From the NCBI RefSeq assembly GCF_012726345.1, contig NZ_PTXN01000022.1, forward strand, positions 645-64,644: 64,000 bases of DNA, given 5' to 3'. Positions within the stretch are counted from its first letter, which is position 1. Every line of letters begins with the position of its first letter. The DNA is from Marinomonas sp. UCMA 3892 (lineage in GTDB: Bacteria; Pseudomonadota; Gammaproteobacteria; Pseudomonadales; Marinomonadaceae). Below, in pieces: positions 25,086 through 33,142 of the stretch. The notes beneath the pieces were generated by a model. That model had not been told where the DNA came from. It worked only from the letters and a program-made list of their open reading frames with translations, and made no database searches. The position numbers and the translations under genes are program-made.

Positions 25086-25835
25086 TTACTTTAAGGCATG
25101 GCCAAGCAGACTGAAATAATTATGAAAGGCTTTGTTGACTTGGTGCCGCTGTTCACCTTGAGGATAAAGACCCATTTTGGCTTCTTCAGAATAGCGGCTT
25201 CCTTTTACTAAAAAGGTACTGGTAGGTTTTGTGTCTTCAACAAAGGCTTCGAAGGCTCTCGCTGCCATCTCTTCTGGTTTGGCGTAATAGACTATTTTTA
25301 GTTTCTGATCTGCGAGACAGGACGCTTTAAACAAGTCGCTGGGCTCGTCTCCTTGCTCATTTAGCATGATAGTCTTGAAGCATTCAGCCAATAATAAGCT
25401 GAGTGGATGAGGGATTTTATTATGAGAAAGCTTTATAGGAGAATTATTTAACCATCTTTCGGAAGCGAATTGTGAGGATGAAGCATGTTGAAACATCTTT
25501 TCGCCCATGTAATGGTCAAAAGCATGAAACCACTCGTGTGCGAGACTGCCGGCGCCTGCGTTTTTCGCTAGGGATAATTGTCGAGTTGCCGGAACGTAAT
25601 GAGCCGCCACGCCGGGACGCCCACCCTTCCCATATTGAAGACCAAGAGTGCCTCGTAAAGATATCAGCAGTTCTGGCCCTTGTAATACAGACATTAGATC
25701 TTCTAGCGCTCGATAGAAATTAACCGCCGCGCGGTCCCTTTCTTCTGGCGTGACCCAACGTCCCATCTCAATGCCACGAAAATCAAATTGCCGACGTATC
25801 ATGACAAAATTAATTGGGACTTGATAAGAAGACAT
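25086..25835 (-). CDS. CLCA_X-type putative zinc metallopeptidase
   Basis: A 249-residue soluble protein resembling the gammaproteobacterial CLCA_X family. Conserved blocks are RRQFDFRGIEMGRWVTPEE near residue 15, LSLRGTLGLQYGKGGRPGVAAHY near 58, and LSLAKNAGAGSLAHEWFHAFDHYM near 88-110, containing the zinc-peptidase motif HEWFH (His100, Glu101, His104). The same HEWFHAxD pattern occurs in LPD1-type domains of mobile polyvalent proteins. A later Glu in KPEEMAARAFEAF (near 205) could be a third metal ligand. No signal peptide is seen. Substrate and role are unknown. It lies directly before the dehydrogenase remnant, suggesting that the locus was rearranged. Confidence 0.7.
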   Translation of the reverse strand: MSSYQVPINFVMIRRQFDFRGIEMGRWVTPEERDRAAVNFYRALEDLMSVLQGPELLISLRGTLGLQYGKGGRPGVAAHYVPATRQLSLAKNAGAGSLAHEWFHAFDHYMGEKMFQHASSSQFASERWLNNSPIKLSHNKIPHPLSLLLAECFKTIMLNEQGDEPSDLFKASCLADQKLKIVYYAKPEEMAARAFEAFVEDTKPTSTFLVKGSRYSEEAKMGLYPQGEQRHQVNKAFHNYFSLLGHALK

Positions 25836-25880
25836 TTCGATTCGTTAATTACCTATGTAAACTCAAAATAATACTAGGTT

Positions 25881-26345
25881 TTAAACTATACCAAACTGCT
25901 GATTAAACTCAGCAATTTTCATACGTCGCATATCTTTTAGATCCTGCAACTGACTCTCCACCTTACTTTTTACAGTCTCTATTGTATCTGAATCAGCAGT
26001 GGCAACAGCATTTTCTAATTCGCGCTCATACTGATCTAGTAAAGTATCATAGTCATCTTGATACGCTTCCTCCACCAGCGCCAAAGCTACTTGATGCTGA
26101 TAGCTAGCCGCTTTTTCCGTATGCTTTTGAATGTATGCCAGTGAATTATCAAAATACAGCTGCTTCAAAGAATCTTTTGCCGTAACGGAATTCTTAGAGG
26201 CACTTCTTCTTTCATCCGATACGATTCTTGCAGAGGAGATTTCCGCATCATAACCAATGCTAGTTTGTGCAAAACTAACCGGCACCGTATTTAAAACGAG
26301 AATTGCGGTAAGAGACTGCAGCTTTTTTAGAAAAACTTTCTTCAT
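25881..26345 (-). CDS. Small exported protein, function unknown
   Basis: A protein of about 154 residues with a typical signal peptide (KKVFLKKLQ then a hydrophobic core ending VSFAQ, cleavage expected near residue 26). The mature part is highly charged and mainly helical, with probable coiled-coil stretches (YERELENAVATADSDTIETV and SKVESQLQDLKDMRRMKI). It contains no cysteine and should be periplasmic or secreted. No family is recognised. The start at 26345 is chosen for its GAGAA upstream; ATG at 26354 is an alternative. A strong inverted repeat lies in its leader at 26381-26414. The 392-base gap to phoX is shared by both promoters. Confidence 0.65.
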   Translation of the reverse strand: MKKVFLKKLQSLTAILVLNTVPVSFAQTSIGYDAEISSARIVSDERRSASKNSVTAKDSLKQLYFDNSLAYIQKHTEKAASYQHQVALALVEEAYQDDYDTLLDQYERELENAVATADSDTIETVKSKVESQLQDLKDMRRMKIAEFNQQFGIV

Positions 26346-26380
26346 AATGGTCATTCTCAATCGGTTATCAGGTAAAACCT

Positions 26381-26414
26381 GCTTCATAATTAACAACGAG
26401 GTTAATTATGAAGC
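26381..26414. promoter_or_regulatory. 13-bp inverted repeat upstream of the small exported protein
   Basis: The arms GCTTCATAATTAA (26381-26393) and TTAATTATGAAGC (26402-26414) are perfect, with an 8-base loop. The repeat lies 36 bases upstream of the chosen start at 26345. It could be an operator or a leader hairpin. No T-run follows in either direction. Confidence 0.6.
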
Positions 26415-26612
26415 TACTTTTGATTCTATTGGGGCTCAAAGCTAAGAACAACACCAAAAATAAAGATGCACATTTTAACCTTATCTTAGTGCTTAGATAT
26501 ATTGCCTAACACTTGGTGCGAATCGTCCTGTTACATTCCACCCAAGCCTATGAAATAAAAAGCATTCTCATTCAATATTTATTTTTCTACTTTGTACAAA
26601 AATAACGTATAC

Positions 26613-26630
26613 CTGTCACAGAAACTTCAT
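26613..26630 (+). promoter_or_regulatory. Candidate Pho box upstream of phoX
   Basis: CTGTCAC-AGAA-ACTTCAT resembles the PhoB consensus of two CTGTCAT repeats spaced by four A/T-rich bases: 6 of 7 in the first repeat, 4 of 7 in the second. It is 108 bases upstream of the phoX ATG, a plausible distance. This single site was found by eye. Confidence 0.45.
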
Positions 26631-26737
26631 CAAGAACTGATTTAATCCTCTTCAAGAACCATATCTCAATGGCTCTCTCACTTTCTTTTTACACACGTAG
26701 TTCAGGTTGCGACCTGTAGGAATCAAGGAAAAAAACC

Positions 26738-28633
26738 ATGACTAATTCTGTCGACTCAAATCGCCGTCGTATGCTCGGCTTTATGGCTGGAGCACCATTA
26801 CTACCACTTGCAGGTGGTGTATTTAGCTCTACTGCTTTTGCTGGAATGACTGATGCCCCTCTTTCTTCTGTTAGCTTTGTTCCTATGGCCGCGCCATCAC
26901 TAAGCAATCCTGCTGCCATGTCAACCAACCTTATTAACTCAGCGATGCAGTTGAAGTTCGAAGATGGCACAAGCCGCATGGTTAAACTGGATTACCAACC
27001 ATTCTTCATGACGGGCGACAAAGTTGCAGACGGTAATGGCAATACTGTAATTGCTGGTGGTTATTACGACATCAACAACAAGCCAATTCTTGATCCTAGC
27101 GCCGGAAATCGCCAATTTTTCTCAGACTGTCCAGATGGCTCTAGCTTATTAACCGCTAAAGATGCAAAAGTAGCTGGTGTTTACGGTAATCACGTCTTTG
27201 CAGTCGTTCAATTTGAATATGCTACTCGCGATGGTGCTGGCGAAGACATGTACGGCAAGCTACCTTCTCCTATTGCTATTTTAACCTTAGACCAAAATCC
27301 AGAAACCGGTGAATTGAAACTGGTTAAATACCACAACGTTGATACATCGAATGTCGGTGGTTTATGGATTACTTGTGGTGCGAGTCTATCACCTTGGGGC
27401 ACTCACCTTTCCAGTGAAGAATACGAGCCAGATGCTTCTAAAGCAGATGACAAACAATTCAAAGCCTATTCTAAAAACCTATTTGGTGATGAAAACAAAG
27501 GCAAGCCTTACAACTATGGCCATCTGCCAGAAGTAACAGTTAACAAAGACGGAACGGGGTCTATCAAGAAACATTACTGTATGGGTCGTATTTCTCACGA
27601 GCTTGTACAAGTTATGCCTGATGAGCGTACTGTTATCATGGGTGATGATGCCACGAACAGCGGTTTGTTTATGTTCATTGCAGATAAAGCCCGCGACCTT
27701 TCTTCTGGTAAGCTTTACGTGGCTAAATGGACTCAAGTTTCTAGTAAAGGCCCAGGTGCAGGTGATATTTCTTGGATCAAATTAGGCGAAGCCAATAGTG
27801 ATGAGATTCAGCGTTTGGTAGATGCTGGTATTAAATCGACTGACATCATGGAAATTCATACTAAAGACCCGAAAGATTCAAGCTTTACTAAAATTGGCTA
27901 CGGCGGAAAATCTAACTGGGTGAAACTAAAACCAGGTATGGAAAAAGAAGCTGCTTTCCTAGAAACTCACCGTTACGCTGCATTAGTTGGCGGATCATTG
28001 GGATTCACAAAAATGGAAGGCACCACTGTCAACATTAAAGACAAAAAAGCCTACTCTGCTATGTCTTATATCTACAAAACCATGACAGATGGCAGCAACG
28101 ACATTCATGTTGAAGGTCCTAAAGCGGGTGCGGTTTATGAACATAAATTAACCGGCGGTCAAAAAGACAATAACGGCCAAGCAATCGACAGTGAATGGGT
28201 ATCTGTTCACATGCATGCTCCTGCAAACCTAATTGGCGAAGACTTAGCAACGCCTGATGCACTTGGCAACACAGCTCACGCTGATCGTATTGCGAACCCA
28301 GATAACATCAAGTTCTCTGAAAAACTTCGTACTTTGTTCATTGGGGAAGACAGCGGCAACCACGTAAACAACTTCCTTTGGGCTTATAACGTAGACAGCG
28401 GCGAACTATCACGCATCATGTCTTGTCCTGCTGGCGCAGAATCAACTGGTTTACATGCTGTAGATGAAATTAACGGCTGGACTTACATCATGAGTAACAT
28501 CCAACACGCTGGTGACTGGGATGACAAACTTCACGCGAAAGTAAAAGACACTTTAGATCCATACATCCGAGCTAACTACAAAGACCGTTACGGTGCTGCT
28601 GTTGGTTACATCACAGGCATCCCAAAGGTATAA
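26738..28633 (+). CDS. phoX: PhoX-family alkaline phosphatase (Tat-exported)
   Basis: A 631-residue PhoX/DUF839-type protein. It begins with a Tat signal: RRRMLGFMAGAPLLPLAGG near residues 9-25, with cleavage expected after a ..TAFA site near 35. Tat export fits a metalloenzyme loaded in the cytoplasm. Conserved PhoX stretches include WITCGASLSPWGTHLSSEEYEPDA near 210, GRISHELVQVMPDERTVIMGDDATNSGLFMF near 285, and RTLFIGEDSGNHVNNFLWAYNVDSGE near 530. PhoX enzymes use calcium and iron to release phosphate from organic phosphomonoesters in the periplasm, and are common in marine bacteria. AAGGA precedes the start. It is monocistronic. Confidence 0.88.
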   Translation: MTNSVDSNRRRMLGFMAGAPLLPLAGGVFSSTAFAGMTDAPLSSVSFVPMAAPSLSNPAAMSTNLINSAMQLKFEDGTSRMVKLDYQPFFMTGDKVADGNGNTVIAGGYYDINNKPILDPSAGNRQFFSDCPDGSSLLTAKDAKVAGVYGNHVFAVVQFEYATRDGAGEDMYGKLPSPIAILTLDQNPETGELKLVKYHNVDTSNVGGLWITCGASLSPWGTHLSSEEYEPDASKADDKQFKAYSKNLFGDENKGKPYNYGHLPEVTVNKDGTGSIKKHYCMGRISHELVQVMPDERTVIMGDDATNSGLFMFIADKARDLSSGKLYVAKWTQVSSKGPGAGDISWIKLGEANSDEIQRLVDAGIKSTDIMEIHTKDPKDSSFTKIGYGGKSNWVKLKPGMEKEAAFLETHRYAALVGGSLGFTKMEGTTVNIKDKKAYSAMSYIYKTMTDGSNDIHVEGPKAGAVYEHKLTGGQKDNNGQAIDSEWVSVHMHAPANLIGEDLATPDALGNTAHADRIANPDNIKFSEKLRTLFIGEDSGNHVNNFLWAYNVDSGELSRIMSCPAGAESTGLHAVDEINGWTYIMSNIQHAGDWDDKLHAKVKDTLDPYIRANYKDRYGAAVGYITGIPKV

Positions 28634-28682
28634 AAGTTCAAGTTTTAAGGACTAAAATCTAAAACCTTAAATTTATAAAAAC

Positions 28683-28712
28683 GAAAAGGGCAACCATCTG
28701 GCTGCCCTTTTC
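28683..28712. terminator. Bidirectional terminator between phoX and alaX
   Basis: The stem GAAAAGGGCAnCC / GGnTGCCCTTTTC (one mismatch) has a 4-base loop and A/T flanks that give U-runs on both strands. It serves the two converging genes. Confidence 0.85.
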
Positions 28713-28730
28713 TTTATCTATTACCTGCAC

Positions 28731-29369
28731 TCAAACCAAATAAATTTCTACTCGTTCTTTACCTTTACCGACGTTCTTTCGTTTTAATTTGATACTTCCA
28801 AGTTCTATCGTGCTTTTAACATGCGTTCCACCACAAGGAACTTGTGCGAAACCATCAAGCTTCCAATATCGACGCTCTGCTTGTTCATCCGAAAACCCTT
28901 TTTCTATGGGCAAATCGGCATCAATTAACAACTGAGCTTGAGCTTGAATATCTGGCAACATGGAAGAAATACTTTCTGGCCATTCAAAATCGATCCGACT
29001 TTTAGTGTCTGAAATATGCGCGCCCATTTTCTCCAAATTTGGCAGTGCTTTATAAAATAATTCCAAAACCACTTCCGCGGCAAAATGTAAACGCATCAAA
29101 CTATAACGTCGAGGCCAATCAATTTTCACCAAAACGGATTGACCAATATGAAAATCTGCAGCACAAGCTAAGGTATAGATGATGGACTTACCTGCTTTTT
29201 CCGCTTTCACAACCTCATAACCATCAATGCTTCCTGTATCACTTTCTTGACCACCCGACTCAGCATAAAAAATAGTCTCTGAAAGCTGAATCTGATTGCC
29301 ATCAATATGAGTAATAGTTGTCGTCAACTCAGTCTGATAAGGATCGATCCAAAACTGCTTTACCGTCAC
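28731..29369 (-). CDS. Alanyl-tRNA editing protein AlaX
   Basis: A 212-residue free-standing editing-domain protein related to the second additional domain of alanyl- and threonyl-tRNA synthetases. It removes serine or glycine wrongly attached to tRNA-Ala. Conserved parts are FYAESGGQESDTGSIDG near residue 34, the helix LHFAAEVVLELF near 92, and the zinc-binding CGGTHVKSTIELG near 178. In the usual HxxxH pair the second position is Glu here (HFAAE), a form I believe occurs in one AlaX-like subgroup. The start is GTG with AAGGAG upstream at a good distance. Confidence 0.82.
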   Translation of the reverse strand: MTVKQFWIDPYQTELTTTITHIDGNQIQLSETIFYAESGGQESDTGSIDGYEVVKAEKAGKSIIYTLACAADFHIGQSVLVKIDWPRRYSLMRLHFAAEVVLELFYKALPNLEKMGAHISDTKSRIDFEWPESISSMLPDIQAQAQLLIDADLPIEKGFSDEQAERRYWKLDGFAQVPCGGTHVKSTIELGSIKLKRKNVGKGKERVEIYLV

Positions 29370-29428
29370 AGCATTACTCCTTTCTTAATAGATACATTCA
29401 TTTAGTCATTCATCATAATAAACATACG

Positions 29429-30049
29429 TTAAGACAACAACAAAACAGCGATTGAAAAACAGACAAACATCGAGCCTGTAATGGCGTCCACCAATATCAT
29501 ATGTCGTACAAAGAAAGCAGACACATAACCACATAACATGCCGTAGGTTAAATGCACCAGAAAAGTACAAAGCAACAAAATCAGTGTAAGGGTAACAGTC
29601 TGTGAAATTACGCTACTCTCTTGATGGATAAAAGCAGGAAGCAGAGCAGTAAAAAACACTAAGGTTTTCGGATTAAAAATGGACAGAATAACACCGGTTA
29701 CGAATGTCATTTCTTTCTCGGACTTTTCAGCCCTTATCCCACCTTGCATACTTTTAAAGATAGACCATAAAATGCGCATACCTAGATAGCCAATATATAA
29801 TCCGCCAAAGTATTTGATCACCGAAAAGGCAAACGTAGAGTGCAAAATCAAAGCACTTAAACCGGTTACCGTGGCGACAGATACGACAGCCATACCAAAT
29901 AAAATCCCAAGCATTACTGGCAATGTCCGTTTGACACCAAAGAACAGAGCAGAATTCAATACAGCAAGCGTACCTGGGCCTGGCGTCCCGGCTGCAACCA
30001 AACAAATTGCTATGTAATACAAAACAGTATCGTCACCAAGATTAAACAT
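29429..30049 (-). CDS. LysE/RhtB-family amino acid exporter
   Basis: A 206-residue inner-membrane protein with about six hydrophobic segments and the LysE/RhtB N-terminal motif AAGTPGPGTLAVLNSALFFG near residue 19. This family exports amino acids such as lysine, threonine or homoserine by proton exchange. The specific substrate cannot be read from the sequence. The start at 30049 has AGGAGG immediately upstream and is preferred over 30070. It diverges from an AraC-type regulator gene 103 bases away, a common local-control arrangement for LysE exporters. Confidence 0.87.
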   Translation of the reverse strand: MFNLGDDTVLYYIAICLVAAGTPGPGTLAVLNSALFFGVKRTLPVMLGILFGMAVVSVATVTGLSALILHSTFAFSVIKYFGGLYIGYLGMRILWSIFKSMQGGIRAEKSEKEMTFVTGVILSIFNPKTLVFFTALLPAFIHQESSVISQTVTLTLILLLCTFLVHLTYGMLCGYVSAFFVRHMILVDAITGSMFVCFSIAVLLLS

Positions 30050-30152
30050 AATTCCTCCTATATAAAACAAGAAGCTATTATCTATGTAGAGATATTTGCT
30101 TATAGGATAAAATTGCGTTTTTATGACAACTCAACAACTCAAAGGGCATTTT

Positions 30153-30977
30153 ATGAAAGAGGAAATCGGTTCACATTTCTTTAATCTGGATTGTTACGAT
30201 GGGATTGAATGTGTTCGAGCAAACTTCAAGAATCAGCACTTCTCAAAACATATACACGAAGGTTACGCTATTGGCGTCATTGAACATGGGGCACAAAGTT
30301 TTTTCAGCCAAGGAGAGAACCACACTTCCGGCGCGGGTAGTTTAGTTATTGTGAATGCAGATACCGCCCATACTGGTAGCCCCGCCTCAGAAAATGGTTG
30401 GGGGTATCGAGCCATGTACCCAACCCCAGAGCTTTTTGATGATCTTTTGAGTGACTTAACATTCAAATCAAAAAACGCACCCTATTTCCATCGTCCGATT
30501 ATTGATGACGAAAAGCTTATAAAACTATTTAACCTCATATTCCGCTCTCTTGCTGATAAGCCATCAAGGCTAACCATAGAAACAACAGTTTATAATTTTT
30601 TCGTACAATTAACTCTCAATAGTAAAACCAACAGCTCGGTCATTCCTTCGAAAAAGGCAAATAAGTCATTACTAATTGCGAAAGAGTACATTCATGCTTA
30701 TGCCTGCCAGGAAATTAGCCTAGAAAACCTATCAAGAATAGTGGGTATGAGTAAATATCATCTCATTCGCCAATTCCAAGCATCATTTGGCATAACTCCT
30801 CACCAATATCAGATTCAATCTCGGCTACAAAAGGCAAAAACTTTACTCAAAAATGGTGATCAACCAAGTAATGTCGCCTCAGAATGCGGCTTCTTCGATC
30901 AAAGTCATATGAACAATCATTTTAAAAAAGCACTAGGAACAACGCCCTACCACTATCAAAAACGAATTAATGTATAA
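30153..30977 (+). CDS. AraC-family transcriptional regulator
   Basis: A 274-residue regulator with an N-terminal cupin-like AraC sensor domain (about 10-150, HIHEGYAIGVIEHGAQSFF near 31) and a C-terminal double helix-turn-helix (about 178-272, LENLSRIVGMSKYHLIRQFQASFGITPHQYQIQSRLQKAK and ASECGFFDQSHMNNHFKKALGTTP). The start at 30153 has AAAGGG 6 bases upstream; the ATG at 30123 lacks one. It probably regulates the divergent LysE exporter. The ligand is unknown but may be the exported amino acid. Confidence 0.87.
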   Translation: MKEEIGSHFFNLDCYDGIECVRANFKNQHFSKHIHEGYAIGVIEHGAQSFFSQGENHTSGAGSLVIVNADTAHTGSPASENGWGYRAMYPTPELFDDLLSDLTFKSKNAPYFHRPIIDDEKLIKLFNLIFRSLADKPSRLTIETTVYNFFVQLTLNSKTNSSVIPSKKANKSLLIAKEYIHAYACQEISLENLSRIVGMSKYHLIRQFQASFGITPHQYQIQSRLQKAKTLLKNGDQPSNVASECGFFDQSHMNNHFKKALGTTPYHYQKRINV

Positions 30978-31153
30978 AAGACACATGCCAAAGCATTGTA
31001 ATCATAAGCAAAAGCTTCAAAAATCTTATTTCACGCTATTTTTTGAGATTTAAATACCCGTTATGATAGAACCAGAAAAAGGTTACCTGAATAATAAGGA
31101 TAATATTTAACCGCCCCGCCTCTAACCCTAAAGAATAGCTAGGAAGTATTCTC

Positions 31154-33052
31154 ATGAAAAAATTTCTCGAAGACAGACAAATAGGCACTAAACTTGGTTT
31201 GGGCTTTGGATCTGTATTATTACTTGCCCTGATTGTTGGAATGGTCGGTATTTTTGGTGTAAATACTTTACTTGACAGAGCAGACAAAGTTCGTCTTTCC
31301 AACGATTTAGACGATACTGTTGTAGAAATGCAAAGAGCCAGAGAGCTTTTTGTCGCATCAGGCTCTTCAAAAGATAAAGATGATTTAATTCGTCGCACAG
31401 ATGTTCTAGCAGCTTTTTTAAAAGAAGGGGAAAAAATCTATAACGGCGCGGATGTGAGAGAACTGGTAAAACAAACGGATCAAAGCCTTATCGAGTATAA
31501 AAAGGCATTAACCATTCTTACTGATGCTCGAAAAAACTGGGAAGCGATTGACAATGAAGCCACAAGAATACGCCTTAATATATTTAACGAATATGACCAA
31601 ATCATTAAACCGCTACGCCAGAAAAATGACATAGAAAATTTGAATACAGCTTTAGATGTCGCAAACAGCTGGTATGCTTTGACATCAGAGATAAATGACC
31701 ATGTCATCAAAAAAGAAAATATACCTTTAGAGCTTGTTACAACGAGATTCCAAGCGATTATCAACAAGACAAAAAACTTACAGCTATCAGGTGACCTTCA
31801 AAGTAGGCAACAAACCATTCTATCTCTTTTGAGCCAATACGAAGACCTTGGGAAAAGAAATCCTGCTGTTAATGCAGAGCTTGTAAAAGCACAAAAAAAC
31901 CTAATTGCTCTGTCCACTATGATGAATGATAAAATCGATTCAATCACACTCCTCCAAGAAAAGAAGAGCAAAAGTGATGGTGATAGAGTCTCAACCGTTC
32001 TAATTACGGTAACTATCATTGCTATCTTAATGGGGATTTTCTTTGCTTTGCTAATTCGCCATATGATCGTAAAACCAATGAATGACGTTAAGGTAGCCGT
32101 TGAGAAAATATCTAATGGCGACTTAACCCAGACATTAAAAACTGATCGCAAAGACGAACTTGGTCAACTATATAACAATATCGGAACCATGAGCCGCACT
32201 CTAAACACACTCATTTCCGAAGTGATTACCGGCGTTCTAAATTTAAGTTCAACCAGCGAGCAATTAGAAAAGATATCAAAGCAAGGACAAACCATGATGC
32301 AGTCTCAAAAAGACGAGACAGATCAAGTTGCCACAGCGATAAATGAAATGTCTTCGACAGTTTCTGAAGTGGCTCGTAACGCAGAAACAGCAGCAGAAGC
32401 GACAACCAAAACAGACAATATAGTTAATCAGGGAAATTTGAAGGTATCAGACACGGCGAGATCAATCGAGTCGCTAGCTAGCGACTTAACTGTAACCAGC
32501 ACAGCAATGGAACAACTTAAAATACGTACTGATAATGTCGGAAACGTACTAGAGGTTATTAAAGCCGTTGCGGAGCAGACCAATTTACTAGCGCTAAATG
32601 CGGCAATAGAAGCGGCACGAGCTGGTGAAGCAGGACGAGGCTTTGCAGTAGTAGCAGACGAAGTGCGTGGACTAGCGAGCAGAACTCAAAGTTCAGCTAA
32701 AGAGATTGAGGACTTAATTGTCGAATTGCAAAACGGCGCCCAAGAATCTCTGGATAAAATGCTACGAAGCCGTGATTTGTCTACTCAAAATGCCGAACAA
32801 GCTAAAGAGGTATTGGCTCTTTTCGCAAACATTAGTGAACAAGTTGGCTATGTCCAAGATATGAACAATCAAATAGCGACAGCTGCGGAAGAACAATCTC
32901 AAGTATCTGATGAAATAAATCGCAGTGTTGAAAATGTCCGCCAGTTAGCAGATCGAACCACTGAAGGCTCTATCGAATCTGTTGCTGCCGTTAGTAACTT
33001 GAGAGCATTAAGCCACCAACTCAAATCACTAACAGATCGCTTTAAAATCTAG
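31154..33052 (+). CDS. Methyl-accepting chemotaxis protein with large helical (HBM-like) sensor
   Basis: A 632-residue chemoreceptor. The first membrane helix is at about 16-38, a periplasmic all-helical region of about 245 residues follows (40-278), then the second membrane helix (about 282-302), HAMP (about 303-355) and the signalling domain. The tip motif VAEQTNLLALNAAIEAARAGEAGRGFAVVADEVR is canonical. The sensor length fits a helical bimodular (HBM) domain, as in Pseudomonas McpS, which binds TCA-cycle acids; that ligand class is inferred. No C-terminal NWETF-type pentapeptide is seen. It faces a dicarboxylate carrier gene. AGGAAG precedes the start. Confidence 0.88.
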   Translation: MKKFLEDRQIGTKLGLGFGSVLLLALIVGMVGIFGVNTLLDRADKVRLSNDLDDTVVEMQRARELFVASGSSKDKDDLIRRTDVLAAFLKEGEKIYNGADVRELVKQTDQSLIEYKKALTILTDARKNWEAIDNEATRIRLNIFNEYDQIIKPLRQKNDIENLNTALDVANSWYALTSEINDHVIKKENIPLELVTTRFQAIINKTKNLQLSGDLQSRQQTILSLLSQYEDLGKRNPAVNAELVKAQKNLIALSTMMNDKIDSITLLQEKKSKSDGDRVSTVLITVTIIAILMGIFFALLIRHMIVKPMNDVKVAVEKISNGDLTQTLKTDRKDELGQLYNNIGTMSRTLNTLISEVITGVLNLSSTSEQLEKISKQGQTMMQSQKDETDQVATAINEMSSTVSEVARNAETAAEATTKTDNIVNQGNLKVSDTARSIESLASDLTVTSTAMEQLKIRTDNVGNVLEVIKAVAEQTNLLALNAAIEAARAGEAGRGFAVVADEVRGLASRTQSSAKEIEDLIVELQNGAQESLDKMLRSRDLSTQNAEQAKEVLALFANISEQVGYVQDMNNQIATAAEEQSQVSDEINRSVENVRQLADRTTEGSIESVAAVSNLRALSHQLKSLTDRFKI

Positions 33053-33092
33053 CTAAAACCTCGTTAATGATGACTAAAAAATAAATACCAGC

Positions 33093-33130
33093 AGCCACCT
33101 AATTACATCCGAAATGGGTGGCTCTTTTAT
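33093..33130 (+). terminator. Terminator between the chemoreceptor and DASS carrier genes
   Basis: The stem AGCCACC / GGTGGCT has a 17-base loop and is followed by CTTTTAT. The loop is long, so strength is uncertain. It lies between converging genes. Confidence 0.55.
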
Positions 33131-33142
33131 TTAAATTCTCAA

